Shown here piece after piece: positions 17,145 to 25,732 of a DNA stretch of 64,000 nt. The stretch comes from MR-S7 sp000400995 (lineage in GTDB: Bacteria > Pseudomonadota > Gammaproteobacteria > Burkholderiales > Burkholderiaceae_C). The notes under the pieces were generated by a model, which worked only from the letters and a program-made list of their open reading frames with translations, made no database searches and was not told the origin of the DNA. The stretch lies in contig NZ_CP152342.1 of assembly GCF_045291395.1 (NCBI RefSeq), positions 5,022,001-5,086,000 on the forward strand, in the 5' to 3' direction. A program made the translations under genes and the position numbers. Within the stretch, counting starts at the first letter, position 1. Each line of letters begins with the position of its first letter.

Positions 17145-17573
17145 ATGATCCGCAAGACTTGTCTGTGCGCCCTGCTGTCGCTGGGCATGCTCGTAGGCGC
17201 GGCCCGCGCGCAGAGCGAGGCATCGGCCGCGCTGTCGCTGATGCCCGTGGCGTCCGCCTTCGTGGCTTCGGGTGCCGCGTCGGCCACGGCGGGCGCCGTG
17301 GCGGCCCTGCCGGTGGCGCTGTCGGTGGGCGGCGCGGTGCTCACGGTGAAGGCCGTGGAGGCTTCGGCCACGGGCACGGTGTACCTGCTGGAGCGCGCGT
17401 CGGACGGCGCGCAGGCCAGCGTGCGGTTGGCCGGCCGCGCCGCGCATGGCGTGGGCACGGTGGTGGCCTGCAGCGTGATCGGCACGGGGGTGGTCCTGTC
17501 GGCCGCGGGCGAGGTGCTGGCCTTCGTGCCCAATGCACTGGGCCGCGCGCTGCTGCACAACGAAAGGCTCTGA
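17145..17573 (+). CDS. STM0539-like secreted protein
   Basis: A 142-residue exported or membrane-associated protein. The signal peptide MIRKTCLCALLSLGMLVGAA ends at ARAQ. A long small-residue hydrophobic stretch follows (MPVASAFVASGAASATAG, VAALPVALSVGGAVLTVKAV), ending in GTVVACSVIGTGVVLSAAGE. AAGGAG sits nine bases before the ATG. The Ala/Gly/Val composition suggests it packs into the membrane. Similar proteins next to DUF2145 genes are called STM0539 family from memory, without known function. The next gene starts 3 bases after the stop. Confidence 0.6.
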   Translation: MIRKTCLCALLSLGMLVGAARAQSEASAALSLMPVASAFVASGAASATAGAVAALPVALSVGGAVLTVKAVEASATGTVYLLERASDGAQASVRLAGRAAHGVGTVVACSVIGTGVVLSAAGEVLAFVPNALGRALLHNERL

Positions 17574-17576
17574 ACC

Positions 17577-18362
17577 ATGCGCAGCTCCATCCTCTGGTCG
17601 GCCGTATGGGCGGCCATGGCCTGTCAGGCACATGCGGGCCGCTCGTGCGAGCAGCACAGGCCCACGGTGCAGACCATCGAACGCGGCATGCAACTGGCCG
17701 AGCGCACGGCGCGCGCGCTGGATGCGAGCGGCGCCAGCGTGGTGCTGCTGGCGCGCGCGGGGCAGGATTTGTCGAAGTACGGCCTGCGCTATTCGCACCT
17801 GGGCTGGGCCTACAGGACACCCGAGGGCCCCTGGCGCGTGGCGCACAAGCTCAACGAATGCGGTACGGCCGTGGCCGCGGTCTACCGCCAGGGACTGGGC
17901 GAGTTCTTCCTCGACGACCTGTGGCGCCACGAGGCCGTGTGGGCCGTGCCCGCGCCCGAGGTGCAGCAGCGCCTGTTGCCGCTGCTGCAGGACCGCGCGC
18001 GCACCACCGTGCTGCACCAGCGGCCCTACAGCATGGTGAGCTACGCCTGGGGCACGCGCTACCAGCAGTCCAACCAGTGGGCGCTGGAGACGCTGGCCGC
18101 CGCGATGGAGCCCGCCAGCGTGCACACCCGTGCGCAGGCCCAGGCGTGGCTGCGGTTCAAGGGCTATGAGCCCACGGCGCTCGCCATCGGGCCGCTCGCG
18201 CGCCTGGGCGGGCGCATGACGGCGGCCAACATCGCGTTCGACGACCATCCCAACGACAAGCGCTTCGCCGACCGCATCGAGACCGTCACGGTGGATTCGG
18301 CGCTGGCCTGGCTGCAACGCGCCCAGCTGGCCGGCGCGCCGCAGGTGCTGGGCGGGTTTTGA
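17577..18362 (+). CDS. DUF2145 family exported protein
   Basis: A 261-residue exported protein with signal MRSSILWSAVWAAMACQAHA and a mature start at GRSCEQH. Conserved-looking parts are LDASGASVVLLARAGQDLSK, YSHLGWAYRTPEGPWRVAHK and CGTAVAAVYRQGLGEFF. The central segment resembles NlpC/P60-like peptidase folds, with Cys near a later His, but no catalytic set is proven. It is the last gene of the YiaA - STM0539-like - DUF2145 unit. A hairpin repeat begins at its stop codon. Confidence 0.7.
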   Translation: MRSSILWSAVWAAMACQAHAGRSCEQHRPTVQTIERGMQLAERTARALDASGASVVLLARAGQDLSKYGLRYSHLGWAYRTPEGPWRVAHKLNECGTAVAAVYRQGLGEFFLDDLWRHEAVWAVPAPEVQQRLLPLLQDRARTTVLHQRPYSMVSYAWGTRYQQSNQWALETLAAAMEPASVHTRAQAQAWLRFKGYEPTALAIGPLARLGGRMTAANIAFDDHPNDKRFADRIETVTVDSALAWLQRAQLAGAPQVLGGF

Positions 18363-18415
18363 GTCAAAATGGCCTTCAGCGCTTGTCCAGCAAGCGCAAG
18401 CAGCTATTAAAAACG
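18360..18415 (+). repeat. Dispersed hairpin repeat, copy 3
   Basis: TTTTGAGTCAAAATGGCC, then AGCGCTTGTCCAGCAAGCGC (perfect 8-base arms) and AAGCAGCTATTAAAAA. The TGA of the DUF2145 gene forms its left edge. It lies between co-directional genes and could terminate the upstream unit. Confidence 0.85.
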
Positions 18416-18443
18416 TAGTATTTCCTTACAAGTGGAGAGCAGC

Positions 18444-19505
18444 ATGAGCAAGGCACTGCGCCTGTCCGAGAAATGGTTCCGCCGCGGCCTGTGGCTGGTG
18501 GCGCTGGTGTTCGCGAGCTTCCTGATCGGTCTGGGCGGCACCATCGTCGGCGACCTGCCCAAGGTGGAGACGCCGCTGCGCCTGGACGACTTCGTCGACC
18601 AGTCCGCCGCGCAGCCGCTGCGCGCGCAGGCCAAGGCCGCGCGGCAGGCCGAGGAAGAAGCGCAGGCCGCGCTGGAGCAGGCGCGGCTGCAGCACGCCAA
18701 GGCGCGCGGGGAGACGCAGGCCGCGCGCGAGACCTTCGGCAACTGGCTGGCCGCGCGCAGCGCCACGCAGCGCTCCGAGCACGACCCCGAGGTGATCGCG
18801 CGCACGCAGGCGCTCGACGCGCTCAAGGGCCAGGAGCGCCGCGCGCAGCAGGCCGTGCAGGCGCAGCAGCAGGCCCAGCTCGATGCGCGCCAGGCCCTGG
18901 GCAGCGCGCAGCAGCGGCTGGATGATCTGGAGCAGGCGGGCTACGAGAAGATGGCGGCCGAGCAGCGCCGGGTGGAGCTGCGCGTGTTCCTCTACCGACT
19001 GGCGCTCACGCTGCCGTTGCTCGTCGCCGCGGGCTGGCTGTTCGCGAAGAAGCGCAAGAGCACGTACTGGCCTTTCGTCTGGGGCTTCATCTTCTTCGCG
19101 CTGTTCGCGTTCTTCGTGGAGCTGGTGCCTTACCTGCCGAGCTATGGCGGCTACGTGCGCTACGTGGTCGGCATCGTGGGCACCGCGCTCGTGGGGCGCT
19201 ACGCCATCCTGGCGCTGAACCGCTACCTGGAGCGCCAGAAGCAGGCCGAGTCGCTGCCCGACCAGGAGCGCCGCAAGGAGCTGAGCTACGACGTGGCCCT
19301 GGCGCGCCTGGCCAAGGGCGTGTGCCCGGGCTGCGAGCGCCCGGTGGATCTGAAGAACGAGCAGATCGACTTCTGCCCGCACTGCGGCATCGGCCTGTTC
19401 GACCGCTGCGGTGCCTGCCGCACGCGCAAGAGCGCGTTCGCACGCTTCTGCCATGCCTGCGGCACCGGGACGCACGCCCGGCCGCCAGCGCCCCCTATGG
19501 CGTGA
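18444..19505 (+). CDS. Membrane protein with periplasmic-type coiled coil and C-terminal zinc ribbon
   Basis: A 353-residue protein of unknown function. It has a transmembrane helix at about 15-36, a long Ala/Gln/Glu-rich coiled coil at about 50-175, and three further hydrophobic helices between about 185 and 265. The cytoplasmic tail carries paired cysteines: CPGCERP, CPHCG, CGAC and CHACG (about 294-340), a double zinc-ribbon like those of zinc-ribbon membrane proteins. Start 18444 has GGAG seven bases upstream; the GTG at 18432 would overlap that site. A mechanosensing or envelope-scaffold role is possible but unproven. Confidence 0.65.
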   Translation: MSKALRLSEKWFRRGLWLVALVFASFLIGLGGTIVGDLPKVETPLRLDDFVDQSAAQPLRAQAKAARQAEEEAQAALEQARLQHAKARGETQAARETFGNWLAARSATQRSEHDPEVIARTQALDALKGQERRAQQAVQAQQQAQLDARQALGSAQQRLDDLEQAGYEKMAAEQRRVELRVFLYRLALTLPLLVAAGWLFAKKRKSTYWPFVWGFIFFALFAFFVELVPYLPSYGGYVRYVVGIVGTALVGRYAILALNRYLERQKQAESLPDQERRKELSYDVALARLAKGVCPGCERPVDLKNEQIDFCPHCGIGLFDRCGACRTRKSAFARFCHACGTGTHARPPAPPMA

Positions 19506-19583
19506 TACAACGGCTGGCGGCGCGCCGGGCTTGGCCCCGCGCCGTGTGATCCAGCCATCTCAACCTCACCTTCGGGAGCAACC

Positions 19584-19976
19584 ATGGGCTTTTTCTCCAA
19601 CATCTTTTCCAAGATCTTTCCGTCGGCCAACGCCGCCGAGGTCGTGCCCGCGCCGCCGGCTGCAGCGTCCGCCACCGCCGCCAGCGCACCCGCCGCCGCG
19701 CCGGCGCCAGCGCCGATCCCGCTGGGCGACGTGGCCCCCATCCTGGACGCCATGCCCGGCGCCAGCGGCCTGAACTGGCGCACCTCCATCGTCGATCTGC
19801 TCAAGCTCCTGGGCCTGGACAGCAGCCTGGCCGCGCGCAAGGAGCTGGCGGGCGAGCTGTTCTACCAAACCAGCGACGAGCCCGGCTCGGCCGGCTGGAA
19901 CATCGGCCTGCACAAGCAGGTGATGCGCAGCATCGCCGCCAACGGGGGCACGCTGCCGCCGGATCTGCGCGGTTGA
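19584..19976 (+). CDS. DUF3597 (LysM-adjacent type) protein
   Basis: A 130-residue protein beginning MGFFSNIFSKIF, with an Ala/Pro-rich linker (about 17-45) and a compact C-terminal domain: LNWRTSIVDLLKLLGLDSSL, ARKELAGELFY and GWNIGLHKQVMRSIAANGG. This matches the DUF3597 family, where the same domain often sits beside LysM peptidoglycan-binding modules; none is present here. A GGGAGC site precedes the ATG. Function unknown, probably envelope-related. Confidence 0.75.
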   Translation: MGFFSNIFSKIFPSANAAEVVPAPPAAASATAASAPAAAPAPAPIPLGDVAPILDAMPGASGLNWRTSIVDLLKLLGLDSSLAARKELAGELFYQTSDEPGSAGWNIGLHKQVMRSIAANGGTLPPDLRG

Positions 19977-19983
19977 TATTCTT

Positions 19984-20042
19984 CGGTGATTCAAGGCTCC
20001 AGCGCTTTTGTATCAAGCGCTGGCAGCTATACAAACAGGAGC
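19984..20042 (+). repeat. Dispersed hairpin repeat, copy 4
   Basis: GGTGATTCAAGGCTCC, then AGCGCTTTTGTATCAAGCGCT and GGCAGCTATACAAACAGGAG. It lies between convergent genes (DUF3597 and tgt), a place where a two-way terminator would be useful. Confidence 0.8.
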
Positions 20043-20069
20043 GGCGGAGGCCAGGCTCCTCGGGGTTCG

Positions 20070-21242
20070 TCAGACCCCGCGCGCCCGGTCGGCCTTGAAA
20101 CGGGCGCGGAAGGCGGCGAAGGTGCCCGCGTCCAGCGCCTCGCGCACCTCGCGCATCAGGTTCAGGTAATAGTGCAGGTTGTGGACGGTGGTGAGCATGG
20201 GGCCCAGCATCTCGCCGCAGCGGTCCAGGTGGTGCAGATAGGCGCGCGAGAAGCCGCCGCGCCCGCCGTCGTTCCACGAGACGCCCTCGGCGCCGGCGCA
20301 GGCGTGGCAGGTGCAGCTGGGGTCGAGCGGCTGGTGGTCGCTCTTGTGCCGCGCGTTGCGGATCTTCAGGTCGCCGTAGCGCGTGAAGAGGGTGCCGTTG
20401 CGCGCGTTGCGCGTGGGCATCACGCAGTCGAACATGTCCACGCCGTCGGCCACGCCCTGCACCAGGTCCTCGGGCGTGCCCACGCCCATCAGGTAGCGCG
20501 GCTTGTGCGCGGGCAGCCGATGGGGCGTGTGGGCCATGATGTCCAGCATCTCGTCCTTGGGCTCTCCCACGCTCACGCCGCCCACGGCGTAGCCGGGGAA
20601 GTCCATCTCCACCAGCGCCTGCAGCGATTCCTCGCGCAGGTGCTTGAACATGCCGCCCTGCACGATGCCGAAGAGGGCGTTGGGGTTGCCCAGGCGCTCG
20701 AATTCGTTCTTCGACCGCGTGGCCCAGCGCAGGCTCATCTCCATGCTCTTGCGCGCCTCGGCCTCGGTGGTCTTGTGGCCGTTGGTCTCGTAGGGCGTGC
20801 ACTCGTCGAGCTGCATGACGATGTCGGAGTTGAGGGTCGTCTGGATCTGCATGCTGACCTCGGGCGACATGAACAGCTTGTCGCCGTTCACGGGCGAGGC
20901 GAAGTGCACGCCCTCCTCGGTGATCTTGCGCATGGCGCCCAGGCTCCAGACCTGGAAGCCGCCCGAGTCGGTGAGGATGGGCTTGTCCCACTTCTCGAAG
21001 CCGTGCAGCCCGCCGAAGCTCTGCATGATGTCCAGCCCCGGGCGCATCCACAGGTGGAAGGTGTTGCCCAGGATGATCTGCGCGCCCATCTCCTGCAGGC
21101 TGCGCGGCATCACGCCCTTGACGGTGCCGTAGGTGCCCACGGGCATGAAGATGGGGGTCTGGACCACGCCGTGGTTCAGCGTGAGGGTGCCGCGCCGGGC
21201 GTGGCTGTGGGGGTCGGTGGCGAGAAGTTGGAATTGCAGCAT
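20070..21242 (-). CDS. tgt: tRNA-guanine(34) transglycosylase
   Basis: A 390-residue enzyme that swaps guanine-34 for preQ1 in tRNAs for Asn, Asp, His and Tyr, the committed queuosine step. Landmarks are PIFMPVGTYGTVKGV, ILTDSGGFQVWSL with the proton-acceptor Asp, the nucleophile Asp in DGVDMFDCVMPTRNARNG, and zinc ligands C-x-C-x2-C (CTCHAC) with the His of TTVHNL. Between the Cys cluster and SRAYLHHLDRC there are about thirteen extra residues (around GVSWNDGGRGGF) compared with E. coli. I start at ATG 21242 (MLQFQLL). It is downstream of the ornithine-cyclodeaminase-like gene on the same strand. Confidence 0.95.
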   Translation of the reverse strand: MLQFQLLATDPHSHARRGTLTLNHGVVQTPIFMPVGTYGTVKGVMPRSLQEMGAQIILGNTFHLWMRPGLDIMQSFGGLHGFEKWDKPILTDSGGFQVWSLGAMRKITEEGVHFASPVNGDKLFMSPEVSMQIQTTLNSDIVMQLDECTPYETNGHKTTEAEARKSMEMSLRWATRSKNEFERLGNPNALFGIVQGGMFKHLREESLQALVEMDFPGYAVGGVSVGEPKDEMLDIMAHTPHRLPAHKPRYLMGVGTPEDLVQGVADGVDMFDCVMPTRNARNGTLFTRYGDLKIRNARHKSDHQPLDPSCTCHACAGAEGVSWNDGGRGGFSRAYLHHLDRCGEMLGPMLTTVHNLHYYLNLMREVREALDAGTFAAFRARFKADRARGV

Positions 21243-21274
21243 GGCCGCCATTGTCCCAGTGTCCCGGAGCGTGC

Positions 21275-22242
21275 TCAGCGCGGCAGCCGCACCCCGCGCC
21301 CGCGGCCAGGGCCGTGCGGTAGGCCAGGCTGGCGATGGCCAGGTCGGCGACGGCGAACCCGGGGAACAGGAACAGGATGCGCTGCGCATCGCTGGTGCGC
21401 CCGCTGCCGGGCGCGGCGACCAGCCGGGCCAGGTCGGCATCGAAGCGGCCCTGGTAGGCGAGCTTGCGGCGGTTCTGCGGGTCGTCGGCCTGGGCGTGGT
21501 CGTCGGTGACTTTGAGGTCGAAGGCCTCCAGCGTCTGCGGCAGCCACGAGCGGCCCAGGTCCACTGCCGTGGCGAAGCACCCCGGCTGAACCTGGCGCGC
21601 ATCGAGGAAGGGCTGCAGCGACGGGCCGCCGGCGACCGAGGTCACGACCACGTCGCAGGCCAGCACCTCGTCCGGCGCGCTCACCGCGCGGGCGGTCAGG
21701 CCCAGGGTATTCGCGTCGGCGGCGAAGGCCTGGGCCGTCTCCAGCCGGCATGAATAGGCCACGGCGCAGGAGAGATGCGGCAGCACGTCCCGCAGCGCGC
21801 GCAGGTGCCCCCGGGCCTGCTGGCCGCAGCCGATGAAGCCGATGCTGCGGCTGTCCGGCCGTGCCAGGTGGCGCGCCGCGAGCGCCGACATGCCTGCCGT
21901 GCGCATCACCGTGAGCAGGTTCGCATCCATCACGGCCAGGGGCTCGCCGGTGTCCGTGTCGCTCAGCAGGATCAGCCCGTTCACGTTGGCCAGGCCCCGG
22001 CCGGCGTTGGCGCTGGCGATGCCCACCCACTTCGTGGCCGCGTGCGGCTGGCCCGCCGCCGCGACGGACAGCGACTGGAAGAAATGGCCCGGCCCCAGCG
22101 CCAGCGTCTGCTTGGGCGGGGCGATGAAGCCGCTGGCCGCGTGGCGCGCGAACGCCTCGGCCAGTGCGTCGCACACCGCGCGCGGTGTCAGGTCGAGTGT
22201 TTGCAGCGCCTGCGCGCCCAGGTACAGCAGGGAGGCATCCAT
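21275..22242 (-). pseudogene. Ornithine cyclodeaminase / pyrroline-carboxylate reductase family gene with a 3'-end frameshift
   Basis: An NAD-dependent enzyme of the OCD/mu-crystallin family. The substrate lobe has FIAPPKQTLALGPGHFFQ and TKWVGI. The Rossmann motif is SIGFIGCGQQARGHLRAL. The C-terminal VADLAIASLAYRTALAAGAG normally ends a few residues later. In the observed frame there is no stop; translation would run across tgt to 19801 (813 residues). One extra G in the run at 21292-21295 gives ...GVRLPR and a stop at 21275, a normal 322-residue protein. The gene is therefore either intact with a sequence error or very recently mutated. It starts 8 bases after a Bug gene, suggesting import and catabolism of an imino or amino acid. 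Confidence 0.8.
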
Positions 22243-22249
22243 GCGGGCC

Positions 22250-23272
22250 TCACTCCAGCCGGATGTTGGCCGCCTTGATCACCTTCTCCCACTTGGCGGT
22301 CTCGCGTGCGATGAGCTGGCCGAAGGCGTCGGACGACATGGGCTGCGTCATCGCGCCCAGGTCCTGGAAGCGCTTCACCAGCTTGGGGTCCTTGAGCGCC
22401 TCGTTGATTTCGCAGTTGAGCCGCTGCACCACCGGGGCCGGCGTGGCGCCGGGCGCCACCACGCCCCACCAGGGGTTGACCTCGTAGCCCGGCAGCGTTT
22501 CGGAGACCGATGGCACGTCGGGCAGCAGCGGGCTGCGCTGCACGGTCGTCACGCCCAGGGCGCGCAGCGTGCCGCGCTGCACGTGCGGCAGCGCGGTGGT
22601 CACCGAATCCACCAGAAATTCGACCTGCCCGCCGAGCACGTCGGCCAGCGCCGGCGCGTTGCCGCGGTACATGATGCTCTGCATCTGGATGCCCGCCATG
22701 TTCTCGAACAGCGCCGACGACAGGTGCGGGCTGGTGCCGTTGCCGGGCAGCGCGATGTTGATCGGCCGTGCCTTGGCCTTCACCGCGGCCACCAGGTCCT
22801 TCATGGACGTGACGGGCGAGTCGGCGCGCACCAGGAACACGTTGGGCGCCGTGCTCACGTAGGCCACGGCCTTGAAGTCCTTGAGGTGGTCGTAGGGCAG
22901 CTTGGGGTAGAGCGAGGCGTTGATCGCCTGCGTGCCCAGGGTGCCGAGCATCAGCGTGTAGCCGTCCGCCGGTGCCTTGGCGACCGAGGCCGCGCCGATG
23001 GTGCCGCCCGCGCCGCCGCGGTTGTCCACCACCACGGGCTGCCCCAGCCGGGAACCCAGCGCCTCGGCCACGAAGCGTGCCACCTGGTCCGTCTGGCCGC
23101 CCGGCGGGAAGCCCACGACGAGCGTGACGGGGCGCGCGGGATAGCCCTCGGCGGTCTGCTTGCATTGGCTTTCCGCGGCGGCTGCGTGGGTGCCGAGCAC
23201 GCAGCAGGCCGCGGCGAGGGACAGGGCCAGCCGGCGGCGCAGCCGCAGCGCGGTGGGGGTGATGGAGGTCAT
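22250..23272 (-). CDS. Bug-family (TctC-like) periplasmic solute-binding protein
   Basis: A 340-residue exported binding protein. The signal segment LALSLAAACCVLGTHAAAA is followed by the Bug motifs YPARPVTLVVGFPPGGQTDQ, PVVVDNRGGAGGTIGAA, APADGYTLMLGT and IMYRGNAPALADVLGGQV. It has an unusual additional Cys (ESQCKQ) just after cleavage, outside any lipobox. It leads an operon with the ornithine-cyclodeaminase-like gene; the probable ligand is an amino or imino acid, or a keto-acid derivative. Confidence 0.9.
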   Translation of the reverse strand: MTSITPTALRLRRRLALSLAAACCVLGTHAAAAESQCKQTAEGYPARPVTLVVGFPPGGQTDQVARFVAEALGSRLGQPVVVDNRGGAGGTIGAASVAKAPADGYTLMLGTLGTQAINASLYPKLPYDHLKDFKAVAYVSTAPNVFLVRADSPVTSMKDLVAAVKAKARPINIALPGNGTSPHLSSALFENMAGIQMQSIMYRGNAPALADVLGGQVEFLVDSVTTALPHVQRGTLRALGVTTVQRSPLLPDVPSVSETLPGYEVNPWWGVVAPGATPAPVVQRLNCEINEALKDPKLVKRFQDLGAMTQPMSSDAFGQLIARETAKWEKVIKAANIRLE

Positions 23273-23288
23273 GCGGTTGTCTCCTGGG

Positions 23289-23366
23289 TTGTTTGCAACA
23301 ATCTTATCCCGATTAAAAGTAATTGCATAACACTAATCACTATTGCAGAAAGAATTTTCAATAGTG
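23289..23366. promoter_or_regulatory. Two palindromes in the Bug-operon promoter
   Basis: The 197-base AT-rich spacer between the divergent Bug operon and the Usp gene holds TTGTT-TGC-AACAA (23289-23301) and a perfect 8-base inverted repeat, CACTATTG (23338-23345) with CAATAGTG (23359-23366). Both look like operator sites. No adjacent regulator gene is obvious, so the protein that binds is unknown. Confidence 0.5.
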
Positions 23367-23469
23367 GGGTGTTGGCGCAAAGCCCCGGCCAAGGCCCGCA
23401 CATGCGCGGACGGCCACGTCCGCTGTCTACACTGGGGGCATTGACGTTTCTGAAGAAAAGAGGTGACCG

Positions 23470-23931
23470 ATGCTCCGAATCCTGATCGCCGTCGATGGCT
23501 CCGAACTCGCGCTGGACGCCGTGCGCCACGGCCTGGAACTGGTGCGCCGGGGTGGCCTGCAGGCCACGCTGGTGCTGGGCCACGTGCAGGAAGAGGCCTC
23601 GCTGATCGAGCTGGCCACGCAGGGTGCCGATGCCGTGGCCCAGGCCAGCGTGGAGGCCGGCCAGCACCTGATGGCCGGCGCCGTGGCCCTGGTGGAAGCC
23701 GCGCGCGTGCCCTACGAGACCGAGATCGGCCTGGGCCCCGTGGCCGCCACGCTGGTGGACATGGTGGAGCGTTGCGGCTGCGACGCGCTCTTCATCGGCG
23801 CGCGCGGCCTCGGGGGCTTGCGCGGGGCGCTGCTGGGCTCGGTGTCGCAGGCGCTGGTGCACCAGAGCCCGGTGCCTGTCACGGTGGTCAAGCACGCGGA
23901 GCCACAGCAGGCGGAAGACGGCGAAGCCTAA
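23470..23931 (+). CDS. Universal stress protein (UspA family)
   Basis: A 153-residue single-domain Usp. It opens MLRILIAVDGSELALDAV and carries the ATP-binding signature G-x2-G-x9-GS in GARGLGGLRGALLGSVSQAL, ending VPVTVVKH. ATP-binding Usps act as stress-linked dimeric regulators in the cytoplasm. An AAAGAGG site precedes the ATG. Its stop overlaps the convergent LysR gene by 4 bases. Confidence 0.9.
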   Translation: MLRILIAVDGSELALDAVRHGLELVRRGGLQATLVLGHVQEEASLIELATQGADAVAQASVEAGQHLMAGAVALVEAARVPYETEIGLGPVAATLVDMVERCGCDALFIGARGLGGLRGALLGSVSQALVHQSPVPVTVVKHAEPQQAEDGEA

Positions 23932-24842
23932 GCGTCGCCGCCCAGCCGGGCCCGGACCACGTCGGCCAGCCAGTCCATCACCAGGCGCACGCGCCGCGAC
24001 AGGTTGCGCTGGTGGGCATAGATCAGCGTGAGCGGCATGTGCGGGGCCGCATGCGCGGGCAGCACCTCCACCAGCAGGCCGCGTGCGAGCAGGTCTTCCA
24101 CGCTCAGGCGCGGCACCTGGATCAGCCCCAGGCCCGCCAGGCCGGCCGACAGGTAGGCCTCGGCGTTGTTGACGGTCACCGCGCCGGCCATGGCGTGGCG
24201 CGCCACGGCGCCGCTGCCGTCCTGTACCTCGAAGCCCGCCGGGCGCGCGCCCAGCGTGCCCGCGTAGTGCACGAGCCGGTGGCGCGGCAGGTCTTCCAGC
24301 GTGCGCGGCGTGCCCATCGCCTCCACATAGGCGGGGCTGGCGTAGTTGCCCTGGTGCAGCACGCCCAGGGGCCGCGCGACGAGGTTCGCGTCGCCCACCG
24401 GGCCGGCGCGCAGCACGCAGTCGAAACCCTCGCGCACCAGGTCCACACGGCGGTCGGTGCTGCTGAGCTCCACCTCCAGCGCGGGATGGCGGCGCAGCAG
24501 CTCGGGCAGGCGCGGGATCACCACGTTGCGCGCCAGCCCCGTGGTCATGTCGATGCGCACCCGCCCGCGCAGCGGGGCGCCCCCGGGGTGCTGGAACATG
24601 GCCTGGAATTCGTCCAGGTCCGCCAGCAGCCCCTTGCAGCGCTCGTAGCAGACCTGGCCGTCCTGCGTGAGCTGCACGCGCCGGGTGGTGCGGTGCAGCA
24701 GCCGCGTGCCGAGCTGCGCCTCGAGCTGCTGCACGGCCAGCGAGGCGCTGGCCTTGGGCAGGCCCAGCGCCTGGGCGGCCTGCGTGAAGCTGGCCAGCTC
24801 GGCCACGCGGGCGAAGACCTGCATGCATTCGACGGGGTTCAT
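23928..24842 (-). CDS. LysR-family transcriptional regulator
   Basis: A 304-residue LysR regulator of the CrgA/DmlR branch. The winged helix-turn-helix is at residues 4-62 (MQVFARVAELASFTQAAQAL, then LGTRLLHRTTRRVQLTQDG). The effector domain includes RVDLVREGFDCVLRAGPV and NNAEAYLSAGLAGLGLIQV, typical of the branch. I start at ATG 24842 (MNPVECMQVF). It diverges from an SDR oxidoreductase across a 102-base spacer containing a palindrome, the classic layout for LysR control of one adjacent gene. Confidence 0.9.
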   Translation of the reverse strand: MNPVECMQVFARVAELASFTQAAQALGLPKASASLAVQQLEAQLGTRLLHRTTRRVQLTQDGQVCYERCKGLLADLDEFQAMFQHPGGAPLRGRVRIDMTTGLARNVVIPRLPELLRRHPALEVELSSTDRRVDLVREGFDCVLRAGPVGDANLVARPLGVLHQGNYASPAYVEAMGTPRTLEDLPRHRLVHYAGTLGARPAGFEVQDGSGAVARHAMAGAVTVNNAEAYLSAGLAGLGLIQVPRLSVEDLLARGLLVEVLPAHAAPHMPLTLIYAHQRNLSRRVRLVMDWLADVVRARLGGDA

Positions 24843-24856
24843 GATTGATCGGAATA

Positions 24857-24893
24857 TTTGAACAAACAAACCAATTTTGGATTGTTTATCAAA
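24857..24893. promoter_or_regulatory. Palindromic operator between LysR and SDR genes
   Basis: TTTGAACAAAC...CCAA and its mirror TTGGATTGTTTATCAAA form an imperfect palindrome about 37 bases long, AT-rich and centred between the divergent genes. LysR boxes (T-N11-A with dyad symmetry) occupy exactly such positions. It is a strong candidate for the binding site of the adjacent regulator. Confidence 0.6.
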
Positions 24894-24944
24894 ATCTCAT
24901 CGCCCAATACAGTGCAGGCATTCCCTCTACCAAGGACACCTGCC

Positions 24945-25718
24945 ATGACTTCTTCCACCCCCGCTACTCCCATCGCGCTCGTCACCGGCGGCAGCCGGGG
25001 CCTGGGCCGCAACGCGGCGCTCCAGATCGCGCGCCAGGGCATCGACGTGGTCCTGACCTACCGCAGCCGCGCCGACGAGGCGCAGGCCGTGGTCGCGGAG
25101 ATCGAGGCCCTGGGGCGCCGTGCCGTGGCACTGCCGCTCGACGTGGCGCGCAGCGGCACGTTCCCGGCCTTCGTGGAGCAGTTGCGCGAGGCGCTGGCGC
25201 GCGTGTGGGCGTGCGACCGCTTCGACTTCCTCGTGAACAACGCGGGCATCGGCATTCACGCGGCCTTCGCCGATACGACCGAGGCGCAGTTCGACGAGCT
25301 GGTGGCGATCCACCTCAAGGGGCCGTTCTTCCTCACCCAGGCGCTGCTGCCGCTGCTGCGCGATGGCGGGCGCATCGTCAACCTGTCGTCCGGCCTGGCG
25401 CGCTTCGCGCTGCCGGGCTATGCCGCCTACGCGGCGATGAAGGGCGGGGTGGAAGTGCTCACGCGCTACCTGGCCAAGGAGCTGGGGCCGCGCGGCATTG
25501 CGGTGAACGTCGTGGCGCCGGGGGCGATCGCCACCGATTTCGGCGGCGGCGCGGTGCGCGACAACGCCCAGGTGAATGCCTTCATCGCCTCGCAGACGGC
25601 GCTGGGCCGCGTGGGCGTGCCGGAGGACATCGGCGGCGTGGTGGCCTCGCTGCTGCTGCCCGCGAGCCGCTGGGTGAATGCCCAGCGCATCGAAGCGTCG
25701 GGCGGGATGTTCCTGTGA
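24945..25718 (+). CDS. Short-chain dehydrogenase/reductase
   Basis: A 257-residue classical SDR. It has the nucleotide motif VTGGSRGLGR, the structural NNAGIG, the catalytic Ser in NLSSGLARFALPG, and YAAYAAMKGG with the YxxxK Tyr/Lys pair. A PGAIATDFGGG segment follows. Such enzymes use NAD(P)H on carbonyl or alcohol substrates. The ATG at 24945 follows AAGGACACC. It is controlled in all likelihood by the divergent LysR protein. The substrate cannot be inferred. Confidence 0.9.
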   Translation: MTSSTPATPIALVTGGSRGLGRNAALQIARQGIDVVLTYRSRADEAQAVVAEIEALGRRAVALPLDVARSGTFPAFVEQLREALARVWACDRFDFLVNNAGIGIHAAFADTTEAQFDELVAIHLKGPFFLTQALLPLLRDGGRIVNLSSGLARFALPGYAAYAAMKGGVEVLTRYLAKELGPRGIAVNVVAPGAIATDFGGGAVRDNAQVNAFIASQTALGRVGVPEDIGGVVASLLLPASRWVNAQRIEASGGMFL

Positions 25719-25732
25719 TTTTTTGGGGAGGT

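Noticed and set aside
19801..22242. An 813-codon continuous reading frame on the minus strand spanning the cyclodeaminase and tgt genes
   Set aside because: It is the cyclodeaminase frame running on after a missing base; the second half is out of phase with tgt and has no protein-like sequence.
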